The position numbers were made by a program, and so were the translations under genes. From Candidatus Woesearchaeota archaeon (lineage in GTDB: Archaea > Nanobdellota > Nanobdellia > Woesearchaeales > DSVV01): a stretch of 32,435 bases of DNA. The DNA is taken from the NCBI GenBank assembly GCA_016935125.1, contig JAFGRM010000017.1:1-32435 (forward strand). The letters run 5' to 3'. The notes under the pieces are model-generated. The model was not told the origin of the DNA and made no database searches. It worked only from the letters and a program-made list of their open reading frames with translations. This document shows positions 6,876-14,995 of this stretch, in pieces (within the stretch, counting starts at the first letter, position 1; every line of letters begins with the position of its first letter).

Positions 6876-7841
6876 TCACTTTTTTATAAAGAACCCTAAT
6901 GCAGACAGTGCGATGCAAAAAAGAAAGCTCCTTATGACTATAGCTGCTGTGGCATGGACAAAAAAATGCTGCGGCAGCAACACTATCATCATGTCTGTCT
7001 CTGGATTAAACAGCCAGCTGCTGCCTGAAAAAAACATCCTATGAAAAGCTGTAAAGAAAAATGAAAAGGACCTCCTGACAATGAAACTGAAAACAAGTAT
7101 GCCAGACATCACAAACCCCTGCTGGACAAGTATCTTTCCATACACTGTTTTTAGCTTTTTTAGTGTGCTTATTCTCTCTCTTGTCTTCTGCTTCCTGTCT
7201 TGCTTAAGCTCTTTTTTTGCCTTGCGATCTGTCTGTGGGTCTACCTGAAGGCCTGTCTGAAGGTTTGCTTGAGAATCTAACTGGGAGCGGGTCTTAGAAT
7301 CTGCCTGATGGTCTGCCTTTAGGCCAGAATAGGTATGAAAATCAGGATCAGGACTAACCTGGCTGCCAGAACTGCGATTTGTGTAGTTTATGTATAATGC
7401 CAGCAGCAGCATAATGGCCAAAAGCGATGCTAAGACCAGCCAATTCGCAAAAAAAAGCCTTCTTACATCACCAAGATGGGCTTTCTCCTTTTCATTGAAC
7501 ATATCTGTCAAACTGTCTGAACTACCTGTGATAAAACCAAGCATATCCTCAGTCATCATCTCTGCAGTGCCCTCGCTTATCCTGGAATAAACACCCAGCT
7601 TCTCGTATTCATCATAATAAAACCCCTTATCAAAGAACATGTATTGTGTATTGGCAAGGAATATAAAGCAGATGATCGCAATGACAAACCCCCCTGCTGC
7701 AAGATTTCTTGCGGTCAGAATCTGGCGAATCCTTCCTAAGCAGGCCTTTGTAGAATCGCAAAGGAATTCAAAGAGTAGGCTTATCCTGCTCTGCTTGCCC
7801 ATATTCCCTTTCTCTCTTGGATCATTTATGTCTGTTGTCAT
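6876..7841 (-). CDS. DUF1461 family integral membrane protein
   Basis: A 321-residue membrane protein with four predicted spans: near 48-70, 129-151, 238-260 and 295-321. The segment FFTAFHRMFFSGSSWLFNPETD followed by an LLP-x-HFF stretch matches the conserved signature F..FH..FF.G.W.F....D....L.P..FF of DUF1461, and EKAHLGDVRRL upstream matches its E..H..DV motif. Function of the family is unknown. Between the second and third spans is a hydrophilic insert of about 70 residues rich in Gln, Asp, Ser and Lys with imperfect repeats (LDSQANLQTG, LQVDPQTDRK), longer than in typical members of about 200-220 residues. ATG at 7841 was chosen; no strong ribosome binding site is seen. The 195 nt between this gene and ABCE1 hold no other gene. 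Confidence 0.75.
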   Translation of the reverse strand: MTTDINDPREKGNMGKQSRISLLFEFLCDSTKACLGRIRQILTARNLAAGGFVIAIICFIFLANTQYMFFDKGFYYDEYEKLGVYSRISEGTAEMMTEDMLGFITGSSDSLTDMFNEKEKAHLGDVRRLFFANWLVLASLLAIMLLLALYINYTNRSSGSQVSPDPDFHTYSGLKADHQADSKTRSQLDSQANLQTGLQVDPQTDRKAKKELKQDRKQKTRERISTLKKLKTVYGKILVQQGFVMSGILVFSFIVRRSFSFFFTAFHRMFFSGSSWLFNPETDMMIVLLPQHFFVHATAAIVIRSFLFCIALSALGFFIKK

Positions 7842-8036
7842 CTTAAAGTCCTGCCAGGTAAAGTTTTGCTATGCTTTCCGTTTAGCACTTTAGCAAGGGC
7901 ATGATCCTGCCTGATAAGCTTGATACAATACTGGTTGATTATGTATTAAACAATTTTAAGCGCACTGATACTAAAGGCTGAACTGATAAACACATGAACC
8001 ACAACACATCAATGCATCAATACATAATCACAAAAA

Positions 8037-9812
8037 TCAGGTATAATAATATTTGCCGCTGCTTTTCTGCTCCTTGTCCTTTTGCGAGCCTGACTTGTTT
8101 ATCCTTGGCCTTCCGGAAAGCGCCTCTCTTCTCAGTGTTATGTTGACCTCTTTTAGGAGCGCGTTCATGCCCTGCTCCATACTGAGCGGCTCTCCTGCAT
8201 GCCCTTTTACAGCAGGCTCACCTTCAAAGACAAGCAGCCTGTGCGACAGGTAATCAAGGAATACAAGGTCATGGTCAACTACCATCACACCAACGTCTCT
8301 TGTCGAAGCGAAGTTAGACAGGACCTTTGACAATACAAGCCTCTGCTCCACATCCAGATATGCAGATGGCTCATCTAGTAGTATGAGCTTTGCATCCCTT
8401 GCAAGCGCTTCTGCAATAGCTACCCTCTGCAGCTCGCCTCCTGAAAGCTCATTCAGCCTCTTAAGCAGGAGAGGCTTCAGCTCCAGCGGCCCAACAATGT
8501 CATTGCTGTTGTTCTGCACTGCCTCTTTTAGGACATTGCAAACAAGATCATCAGAATCGGCATCGAGATATTGCGGCTTGTAGCTAAGGCTAGTCTGTAC
8601 CCCTGGCTCGCCAGAGTCTGGCTTTAACATCCCTGCAAGCATCTTCACAAAAGATGTCTTGCCTATCCCATTCTCACCTATCACACCCAATATCTCGTTC
8701 TTGAAAAGGTTGCCCTTGTCTGCAGAAAGGTTAAAACCCCCAAGCTTCTTTGACATCCTCTGCCATTCTGTCAATATATTTGAGCGCGTCTCTTCAACAG
8801 GTGGCCTTATGTCAAACCTAATCATATGATCCCTAAACCTGACATTCTCCTCTTTCATGTAACCATCAAGATATATGTTTATTCCTGTGCGCGCTGACTT
8901 AGGCTGACTCACTATCCCGAACACGCCCGGCTTGCCGTACATGATGTTGATGATATCGGCCATGTAGTCAAGAGCGACAAGATCATGCTCAATTACCATC
9001 ACTGCAGTATTCTCATCTGCAAGATCACGGATGAACCTGGATACAATGAACCTCTGCTTGATGTCAAGGTAAGATGTCGGCTCATCAAATATATATAACT
9101 CTGCTTTCCTCATGACAGTCGCTGCGATCGCTATCCTCTGTAGTTCCCCTCCACTGACATTGGTTATGTCATTATCCAGCACATTGCCAAGCCCAAGAGT
9201 CTGTATGACCTCATCAAACACATCCTTCTCATCAGCACGTTTCAGCAGATCCCTGACTTTGCCTTTTGCATTCTTTGGTATAAGGTCAACATTCTGTGGC
9301 TTATACATAGTCCTTATTTTGTTGTCCCTTACCTGTTCAAAGAACACCTGCTTTTCTGTACCTTTAAAGAATTCAACCAGCTTGTCATAGCTCTTCTTTT
9401 GGTCTTTTTCAGCAGGCATATCAGTATTGTTAAGGTTCGGCCGCAGGACTCCGGCAAGGATCTTTATTGCTGTGGACTTGCCTATCCCGTTCTTGCCTAT
9501 TATCCCTGTAACCTTGCCAAACACAGGGCTTGGCAAAGAGAAAAGCGCAAACCCGTTTTTCCCGTACCTATGAATGGGCTCCTCTTTTAGCTCTTCAGGT
9601 AGGTTGATCACTGATATCGCGCCAAACGGGCACCGGTTCACGCAGATCCCGCATCCTGTGCATAGCGATTCATCTATGAACGGCTTCTTGTCACTGCCTT
9701 TTGTTATGCAGTCTGCTCCTGTCCTGTTGATAGGGCAAAGCTTTATGCAAAGGTGATCGCCGCAGCCTGTCGGATTGCACTTATCCTTATGTAACACTGC
9801 TATTCTTGCCAT
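8037..9812 (-). CDS. ABCE1/Rli1 ribosome-recycling ATPase
   Basis: A 591-residue soluble twin-ATPase. The N-terminus has two 4Fe-4S motifs: the ABCE1-type CNPTGCGDHLCIKLCP at 12-27 with an additional cysteine at 35, and CTGCGICVNRCP at 51-62. ABC domain 1 has Walker A GKNGIGKST (106-114), signature SGGELQR near 220-226 and Walker B YIFDEPTSYLD; domain 2 has GENGIGKTS near 379-387, signature LSGGELQR near 456-463 and ILLDEPSAYLD. The protein splits ribosomes after termination in archaea and eukaryotes and is essential. Length matches the family at about 590-600. A TATA-like CTTTAAAAAA centred about 29 nt before the start suggests a short-leader transcript. Confidence 0.97.
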   Translation of the reverse strand: MARIAVLHKDKCNPTGCGDHLCIKLCPINRTGADCITKGSDKKPFIDESLCTGCGICVNRCPFGAISVINLPEELKEEPIHRYGKNGFALFSLPSPVFGKVTGIIGKNGIGKSTAIKILAGVLRPNLNNTDMPAEKDQKKSYDKLVEFFKGTEKQVFFEQVRDNKIRTMYKPQNVDLIPKNAKGKVRDLLKRADEKDVFDEVIQTLGLGNVLDNDITNVSGGELQRIAIAATVMRKAELYIFDEPTSYLDIKQRFIVSRFIRDLADENTAVMVIEHDLVALDYMADIINIMYGKPGVFGIVSQPKSARTGINIYLDGYMKEENVRFRDHMIRFDIRPPVEETRSNILTEWQRMSKKLGGFNLSADKGNLFKNEILGVIGENGIGKTSFVKMLAGMLKPDSGEPGVQTSLSYKPQYLDADSDDLVCNVLKEAVQNNSNDIVGPLELKPLLLKRLNELSGGELQRVAIAEALARDAKLILLDEPSAYLDVEQRLVLSKVLSNFASTRDVGVMVVDHDLVFLDYLSHRLLVFEGEPAVKGHAGEPLSMEQGMNALLKEVNITLRREALSGRPRINKSGSQKDKEQKSSGKYYYT

Positions 9813-9835
9813 ATCATTACCGTAGTTGCTGGGTT

Positions 9836-9846
9836 TTTTTAAAGAT
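9836..9846 (-). promoter_or_regulatory. TATA box of the ABCE1 gene
   Basis: On the minus strand the sequence reads ATCTTTAAAAAAACCC, with the core centred near 9841, about 29 nt upstream of the ATG at 9812. This spacing implies a leaderless or very short leader mRNA. Confidence 0.5.
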
Positions 9847-9896
9847 TTGTGTAATTTGATGCTTTTTACAGGACTCCAAGTGTACCCAAATAGATC

Positions 9897-9999
9897 CTAA
9901 AGTGAACCTAAATAACTCTAAAGTGATCTAAAGTGACTCTATATGGACAAATTTTATATTATCAAAGGTGTTATACTGTTGCAAAGGTGTTATACTGTT
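9897..9999. repeat. Two short repeat families upstream of the GH15 gene
   Basis: CTAAAGTGA occurs at 9897-9905, 9918-9926 and 9928-9936, with a related CTAAATAAC at 9908. A separate perfect 18-nt repeat, CAAAGGTGTTATACTGTT, occurs at 9963-9980 and 9982-9999 (period 19). Between the two families is an AT-rich ATTTTATATT near 9950-9960 that could be the TATA element for the GH15 gene, so the tandem copies would lie in or around the transcription start. Confidence 0.8.
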
Positions 10000-10066
10000 T
10001 GAGACTTCCTGGAAATTTCCATGACATCCTGTTCAATCAGATCTAAGGAAGAAGCATGGTGAATCA

Positions 10067-11158
10067 ATGATGGCCACTATCATCGACAAGAAAAAAGATG
10101 AGCAGCTGACAGCTCGCAGCATTGAGGTCATAAAGGACTGCTGCAGGCCGAACGGAGCAATCATCGCTGCAAACACCGAACATGGCTCATACCCAAAAGA
10201 TGTCCAGTCATACCATTACGTCTGGCCAAGGGATGCTGCATATGTCTGCCTTGCCCTTTCATACATAGGCGAGTTCGATGCCCAGGCAAGGTTCTTTGAC
10301 TGGCTCAGCTATCGGGCAGAGGGTATGGAGAAAGGCATGATATTCCAGAACTATCACCTGAACGGCAGGAAAAGATGGACTTCATACCAGCCAGATCAGA
10401 CTGGAATAATACTGGTTGCGCTCGCCAACCTTATCAAGAGTGGCCATCAAAAAGACAACCATATTGCCCTTGCAAGAAAACTTGCAGACACAATTGCTGC
10501 TGACTGGGAAAAGAACCATTTCAGGCATATAACCCAAAACCTCTGGGAAAACGAGTTTGCATACCCTAAGCTTGAGCAGTGCTTTGCCTATTCTGCAGCG
10601 ATTGTCGCAACAGGGTTGGCCCATATAAGCCCGCTCATCAGCAGAGATTATTCGCATGTCTGCAAAGAGATGAGAATGACTGCTGAATCTGCATACAGCG
10701 CCCATGAGGGTTATCATATCCGAAAGACCGGAATTGTTGCTGACAAAAGGCCAGACTCATCAAACCTAGGGCTTGTATGGCCAACAGGGGTTGTCGGGAA
10801 CTGTGGGGCTGTTGACCCTATCATAAAAAGGCTTTGGACAAAAAATGGGCTCATGAGATTTGAATTCGACAATTATGACAGTTTCAGGTATGAGGGAACC
10901 AATGCTTTCAGGGGCGCAGGTGCATGGCCACTCCTCAATTTCTGGGCAGCAATCGCATATAAAAAGACAGGCAATGACGACAAAGCCGCGGGGTTCTACA
11001 GCCAGGGCATGATGTGCGCTGATGAAAAAGGTTGCCTGCCTGAACAGGTGTTTGAGAACAGCATACAGTCATCTGTAAGCCCGTTGGCATGGTCGCATGC
11101 GATGCAGATAATAGCCAGAAATACTCTTGAAGGGCATGACATGATACGGACCACTTGA
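10067..11158 (+). CDS. Glycoside hydrolase family 15-like (glucoamylase-type) catalytic domain
   Basis: A 363-residue protein resembling the (alpha/alpha)6 barrel of GH15 enzymes, which release glucose from alpha-glucans or act on trehalose-like sugars. Visible motifs: HYVWPRDAAY at 50-59, TSYQPDQTG at 105-113, NLWENEFA at 158-165 whose Glu161 fits the general acid, GLVWPTGVVG near 235-244 and CLPEQVFENS at 323-332 whose Glu326 fits the general base. There is no signal peptide, so it should be cytoplasmic. Typical prokaryotic GH15 proteins carry an N-terminal beta-sandwich and are about 600-650 residues; that domain is absent here. No glycogen or trehalose genes adjoin it. The start is ATG 10067, with a second ATG three nucleotides later. 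Confidence 0.82.
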   Translation: MMATIIDKKKDEQLTARSIEVIKDCCRPNGAIIAANTEHGSYPKDVQSYHYVWPRDAAYVCLALSYIGEFDAQARFFDWLSYRAEGMEKGMIFQNYHLNGRKRWTSYQPDQTGIILVALANLIKSGHQKDNHIALARKLADTIAADWEKNHFRHITQNLWENEFAYPKLEQCFAYSAAIVATGLAHISPLISRDYSHVCKEMRMTAESAYSAHEGYHIRKTGIVADKRPDSSNLGLVWPTGVVGNCGAVDPIIKRLWTKNGLMRFEFDNYDSFRYEGTNAFRGAGAWPLLNFWAAIAYKKTGNDDKAAGFYSQGMMCADEKGCLPEQVFENSIQSSVSPLAWSHAMQIIARNTLEGHDMIRTT

Positions 11159-11265
11159 TATGAACTGATACTATATATGGAAATTAGATATATGGAAATA
11201 TTATGCCCACAGAGCCAAGTATATATAGTGGCGGATTCTCCAAGACATTACAATTTATTCACTCT

Positions 11266-14200
11266 TCAGCCAAACCATTTCCCAAGACCCTCCTGTGTCT
11301 CCTTCTCTTTTCCAAAGACCTCTTCGACCCTGTTGTTCAGGAGCTGCAGCGTCTGTTTTAGGTAGACAGGAAGGTTATACTTTTCAGCAAGGCTAAGCAT
11401 TGGCTTTAGGTATTTTATCACAGAACCTTCTGCAACTGTAAATATTATCTTTCCTCCACATTTTGTGCATTTGCCTGCAAGCGGGACACGCCTGAATTTC
11501 TCGTTGCACTTGACACACCTGAACTGCTGCATTGAAAATTTCCTGAGGTTGCCTTTGGTGTCTTTCAAAAAATGCTTGTCTATCACAAAACGTGCAACCT
11601 CTGACTCATCGACTGCACGGATACGCTCAGCAAGCTTCATCTGCCCTTCCAGTTTCTCCCTCATCGAAGGCAGTGACTTATATGCAGAGCACTTGACGCC
11701 GCTGTTCGCGTTTGTTACCTCATGCGTAAACCCTATCCCCTCATATTGCCCTGGCGTATTCAGCCTCTTGTTGAGCTGCTCGACCCTGATATCCCATGGC
11801 ATCTTGTATGCGTTTGCCGCATCAAACATCTCAAGGGGATACTCATGGACAACATCCATGCCATGGACCATATCATCAACCTCTGCAGGGATTATCTTTG
11901 AAGAGAGTACCAACGGCGCATCCATAGTCTTTGCTCCGCGCGTGTCAGGAAGGTATCTCCTGGAAAAGTTCAGGAACCCATCAAGAAGAAGCATCGCCCC
12001 TGCCTCATCACCATCACAGTCACGTCTCATGGCTGCGTGGAAGAGTGGATGCGCAAAAAGACCCTGGGTCTCTGAAAACCCTATTATCCTTACTACTGTG
12101 CCTGCGGATATGTGCGGCGCAAGCCCTATCAACAGGTGGCCGATAAGATCCTCCTTGCTGTTGACATTATAATAAGGCTTTTGATTATAGTGCTTTACCA
12201 AAAGTTCATCTATGAACTGCGCAACCCTCACAAAAACCCTGTCTCCCTGCTCATCCATAGCTTCCTGTCCGCCAGGCAGTATTATATCCTGGGGCTTTAA
12301 CTCAACCACCTGTGTAGGTTCATTCAAAGGAAGCCCTTTGCAATCTTTCTTATAGCCAAGGCTGTTCAGCTTCTCGACAGAAACGCCAATCTCTTTAGGC
12401 TTGAAATGCGTCATAGGCAACTCTGTCATGTCAAAGCGCACTGTGCCGTCCTTGTTGACAAATACATCATGCTTCGCCCTAAGCACACCTTTGAAGATGT
12501 GCTCAGGGATGTGGTCCCTGTTGCTTGTCCCCCTCACTCCTTTTATAAGGTCAGGATAGCTTCTCTCTTTCAGCTCAACTATGGCCTTGCTGAAATAATG
12601 CCTGATATCAAGGTTCTGCAGCATATACGGCTTTGCAGAACCATGCACCTTGCATTCCGGCTCGTCCTGGACCTTATCACACTGCTGGCAATAGTACTGC
12701 TTTTTTGTGTTCTTCCCGCAGCTCTCGCAAACACTATAGATGGTCTGCTTTTTGCAGCTGGAGCAATAATACAAAGGGAACTCTGCCTTTATATGGCCAA
12801 GCTCAAGAGCAGACTGGAAGCTTCTCAGCCGTCCACCTTCTTCTCCCACTGGAAAAAGTACCTGTGGGCTGCCCAGCATCTTTCTCATCTTGGCTTTTTC
12901 AGGCCTGCCCATCCTTGCACCGACAAAGGTCCCTGCCTTGTCCCTTATGGTGAATCCTGCAAGGCTGTTTATGATCTCAAGGACGCCCTGCTCTGGCCGG
13001 ACATGAGATAGGAGGGATTCTATATCACTATCCCTCATATAGCCAAGGCTCGAAAGAAAAGCCTGGGCAAACTCCTTCTCTATTACGACGAATTCGTTGT
13101 TGACGACAAGATGAGGAAGCGCAATCATCTCCAGCGCTGTCTTGTTGTCGTGGAACTCTTTTGAGTATGGAAGTATAGCCTTTGTTATGCTGCTGTTGTC
13201 CCTGACAAGCTTCAGATGCCTAAGCCATGCTATAAGCCCCCTTAGATCCTCACAATCTATCTGCGTCCAAAAAAATGTGTAAACTGGGTGCAGGGGAACT
13301 GAAAGCTTTGTTGATATGTTGATCGCTGCGCGTGCTGATATCTTCGCCCTTGTGGGGTTTCTTATCAAGAGCTCAAGCTTCTCAGGATCTATGTCGATAT
13401 GCTCTGCAAGCTTTTCGCAGTCAAGCGTCCCGAAAAGATCGACTGACTTTTTCTCGAGCTCCTTTACCCACCACTCTTCTGTGTAACCGGCAGGAACAAG
13501 CATGTGGCCATTCTCAAAAAAATCACCATAATTGAAAAGTATGTCCCCAAGATAGAGTATCTTTTCCATATCAGGATGGTATCTCTTTGCATCCTTTATG
13601 GAATTGATCTCCTTTACACTGCCATCCTTAAGCCTGATAACAGGTCCGTTTATTGTATCACATGATGTCATAGAGGCTGCTTTACCTGGCCTTTCGACCT
13701 TGAGCTGGGTCCCTATCGCTATATACCTGTCCAGGAGAACCATTGTCGCTGGATTGATAGCTGCTGCTGAAAGCCCTGAAAGGCGTGACCTGCCATATCT
13801 CAGCCTGAATCCTCCTGACCGCATGGGAAAACCTAGTACAGGCCTTCCGGCGACAAGATCCTTTATGTAAGTATAATTCGGCGAGAGCTTCTCCTTTTTC
13901 CCATCTGCTTCTGCAGGCTTTGCCTTTGCCTTGACCTTTTTTTGCAGTTCCAAAAACTCGTTCAGAAATCCCCAGTCAAGCCCGAACTCCTTTCCCCATA
14001 CCTGAAGCCTCTTCCAGAGCTTAGGTGATTTCTGCGACAGCCCTTCTGCAAAGACAAGTGCCATCCCGCCCCTTATCCTGTTTGTCTCTATCCTTGGGAT
14101 GTCCTTGTAATTTGAAACCTCAAACTTCTCAGTCGGGTCGCCGCTGATCTCGACAGGGATATGCCTTGCAAGAAAATCAAGCTCCTCTTCAGATGGAAAA

Positions 14201-14832
14201 TACTGAAGGTTTGTGACCCTCTCATGGTAATCCCTTATCTCTGTCTTATACCTGTTTACCTCATCATCTGTCGCATCATACTTGCCATAACCCATGCAGG
14301 TCCCCACATAATCAGTAAGTATCAGTGAGAATGCAGCAGCGGTCCCACCTGCACCTCTTATCGGCCCTGCATAGCATGGGCAGAGGTATTCCCCCCCATC
14401 CTTCCTTTTCTTTATCTTAAGCTCGATAAATCCCTCAAGTGGTGCTGCGACTATCCCTCCTGTATGGTATGCAAACCCAGCCCTTATCCCAACTTCCATT
14501 GCCTGGTTCTTGTCTTCAAACCTGCAGAACTTCTCTTTTGCTATCTCCTCTGCAATCAACAACGCGACCCTCCAATCCATAGGAGAGTACTTCTTTTCCA
14601 ACTCCACTATACGCTTTGTCATGCCAGAACCAAGAAGGTTAGGTGCAACAGTGCCTATCAGCCCCTCTACCCTCTCTGCCATGTTCTTTGCAAGCTTTAT
14701 GTCGACTTCCTTTTCAGGATCAAGCCCCATCTTCCTTGCAGCAGTCGCTATATCAAAGCATCTCTTTATATCCTTATCTATCCCTAAGAAAAATTCAGCC
14801 ATCTCAGGGCTCTCTGTGCTGGCTTCTGGCAT
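11266..14832 (-). CDS. polC: DNA polymerase D large subunit (DP2)
   Basis: A 1188-residue protein corresponding to the catalytic subunit of the archaeal replicative D-family polymerase. Recognisable features: N-terminal DP2 segment (MAEFFLGIDKDIKRCFDIA), PCYAGPIRGAGGTAAAFS, RIETNRIRGGMALV, GRSRLSGLSAAAINP, a four-cysteine-pair zinc region (about 690-730), the active-site motif MRRDCDGDEAG near 935-945 whose acidic residues bind catalytic metal, and a C-terminal zinc finger (CVKCNEKFRR to CTKCGG) near 1100-1126. Inteins often interrupt the CDGDE motif in other archaea; here it is continuous. Length is normal. It follows DP1 on the same strand after 163 nt. Met11 (MAEFF) is an alternative start that matches homologues as well as Met1. 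Confidence 0.97.
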   Translation of the reverse strand: MPEASTESPEMAEFFLGIDKDIKRCFDIATAARKMGLDPEKEVDIKLAKNMAERVEGLIGTVAPNLLGSGMTKRIVELEKKYSPMDWRVALLIAEEIAKEKFCRFEDKNQAMEVGIRAGFAYHTGGIVAAPLEGFIELKIKKRKDGGEYLCPCYAGPIRGAGGTAAAFSLILTDYVGTCMGYGKYDATDDEVNRYKTEIRDYHERVTNLQYFPSEEELDFLARHIPVEISGDPTEKFEVSNYKDIPRIETNRIRGGMALVFAEGLSQKSPKLWKRLQVWGKEFGLDWGFLNEFLELQKKVKAKAKPAEADGKKEKLSPNYTYIKDLVAGRPVLGFPMRSGGFRLRYGRSRLSGLSAAAINPATMVLLDRYIAIGTQLKVERPGKAASMTSCDTINGPVIRLKDGSVKEINSIKDAKRYHPDMEKILYLGDILFNYGDFFENGHMLVPAGYTEEWWVKELEKKSVDLFGTLDCEKLAEHIDIDPEKLELLIRNPTRAKISARAAINISTKLSVPLHPVYTFFWTQIDCEDLRGLIAWLRHLKLVRDNSSITKAILPYSKEFHDNKTALEMIALPHLVVNNEFVVIEKEFAQAFLSSLGYMRDSDIESLLSHVRPEQGVLEIINSLAGFTIRDKAGTFVGARMGRPEKAKMRKMLGSPQVLFPVGEEGGRLRSFQSALELGHIKAEFPLYYCSSCKKQTIYSVCESCGKNTKKQYYCQQCDKVQDEPECKVHGSAKPYMLQNLDIRHYFSKAIVELKERSYPDLIKGVRGTSNRDHIPEHIFKGVLRAKHDVFVNKDGTVRFDMTELPMTHFKPKEIGVSVEKLNSLGYKKDCKGLPLNEPTQVVELKPQDIILPGGQEAMDEQGDRVFVRVAQFIDELLVKHYNQKPYYNVNSKEDLIGHLLIGLAPHISAGTVVRIIGFSETQGLFAHPLFHAAMRRDCDGDEAGAMLLLDGFLNFSRRYLPDTRGAKTMDAPLVLSSKIIPAEVDDMVHGMDVVHEYPLEMFDAANAYKMPWDIRVEQLNKRLNTPGQYEGIGFTHEVTNANSGVKCSAYKSLPSMREKLEGQMKLAERIRAVDESEVARFVIDKHFLKDTKGNLRKFSMQQFRCVKCNEKFRRVPLAGKCTKCGGKIIFTVAEGSVIKYLKPMLSLAEKYNLPVYLKQTLQLLNNRVEEVFGKEKETQEGLGKWFG

Positions 14833-14883
14833 CTTGTGTCTTTAGCTTTTATCTAATGTGTCTGTTTTTACCTCTCATCTTCC

Positions 14884-14926
14884 ATTCTTAATATTCTTAA
14901 TATTCTTAATATTCTTACTATTCTTG
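14884..14926. repeat. 9-bp tandem repeat, five copies, between DP1 and DP2
   Basis: ATTCTTAAT-type units start at 14884, 14893, 14902, 14911 and 14920, each nine nucleotides apart, the last two with one or two changes. The array lies in the DP1-DP2 gap about 50-95 nt upstream of the DP2 start, and reads ATTAAGAAT on the transcribed strand. Confidence 0.85.
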
Positions 14927-14995
14927 CTATATCATTTATTATTTTACTACAGTATTAATATTTACATGGTATTAATAGTATGTTTCCAGTCTCTG

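Noticed and set aside
11266-14832. Intein in the DP2 active site
   Set aside because: MRRDCDGDEAG is continuous and total length is normal for DP2 without an intein.
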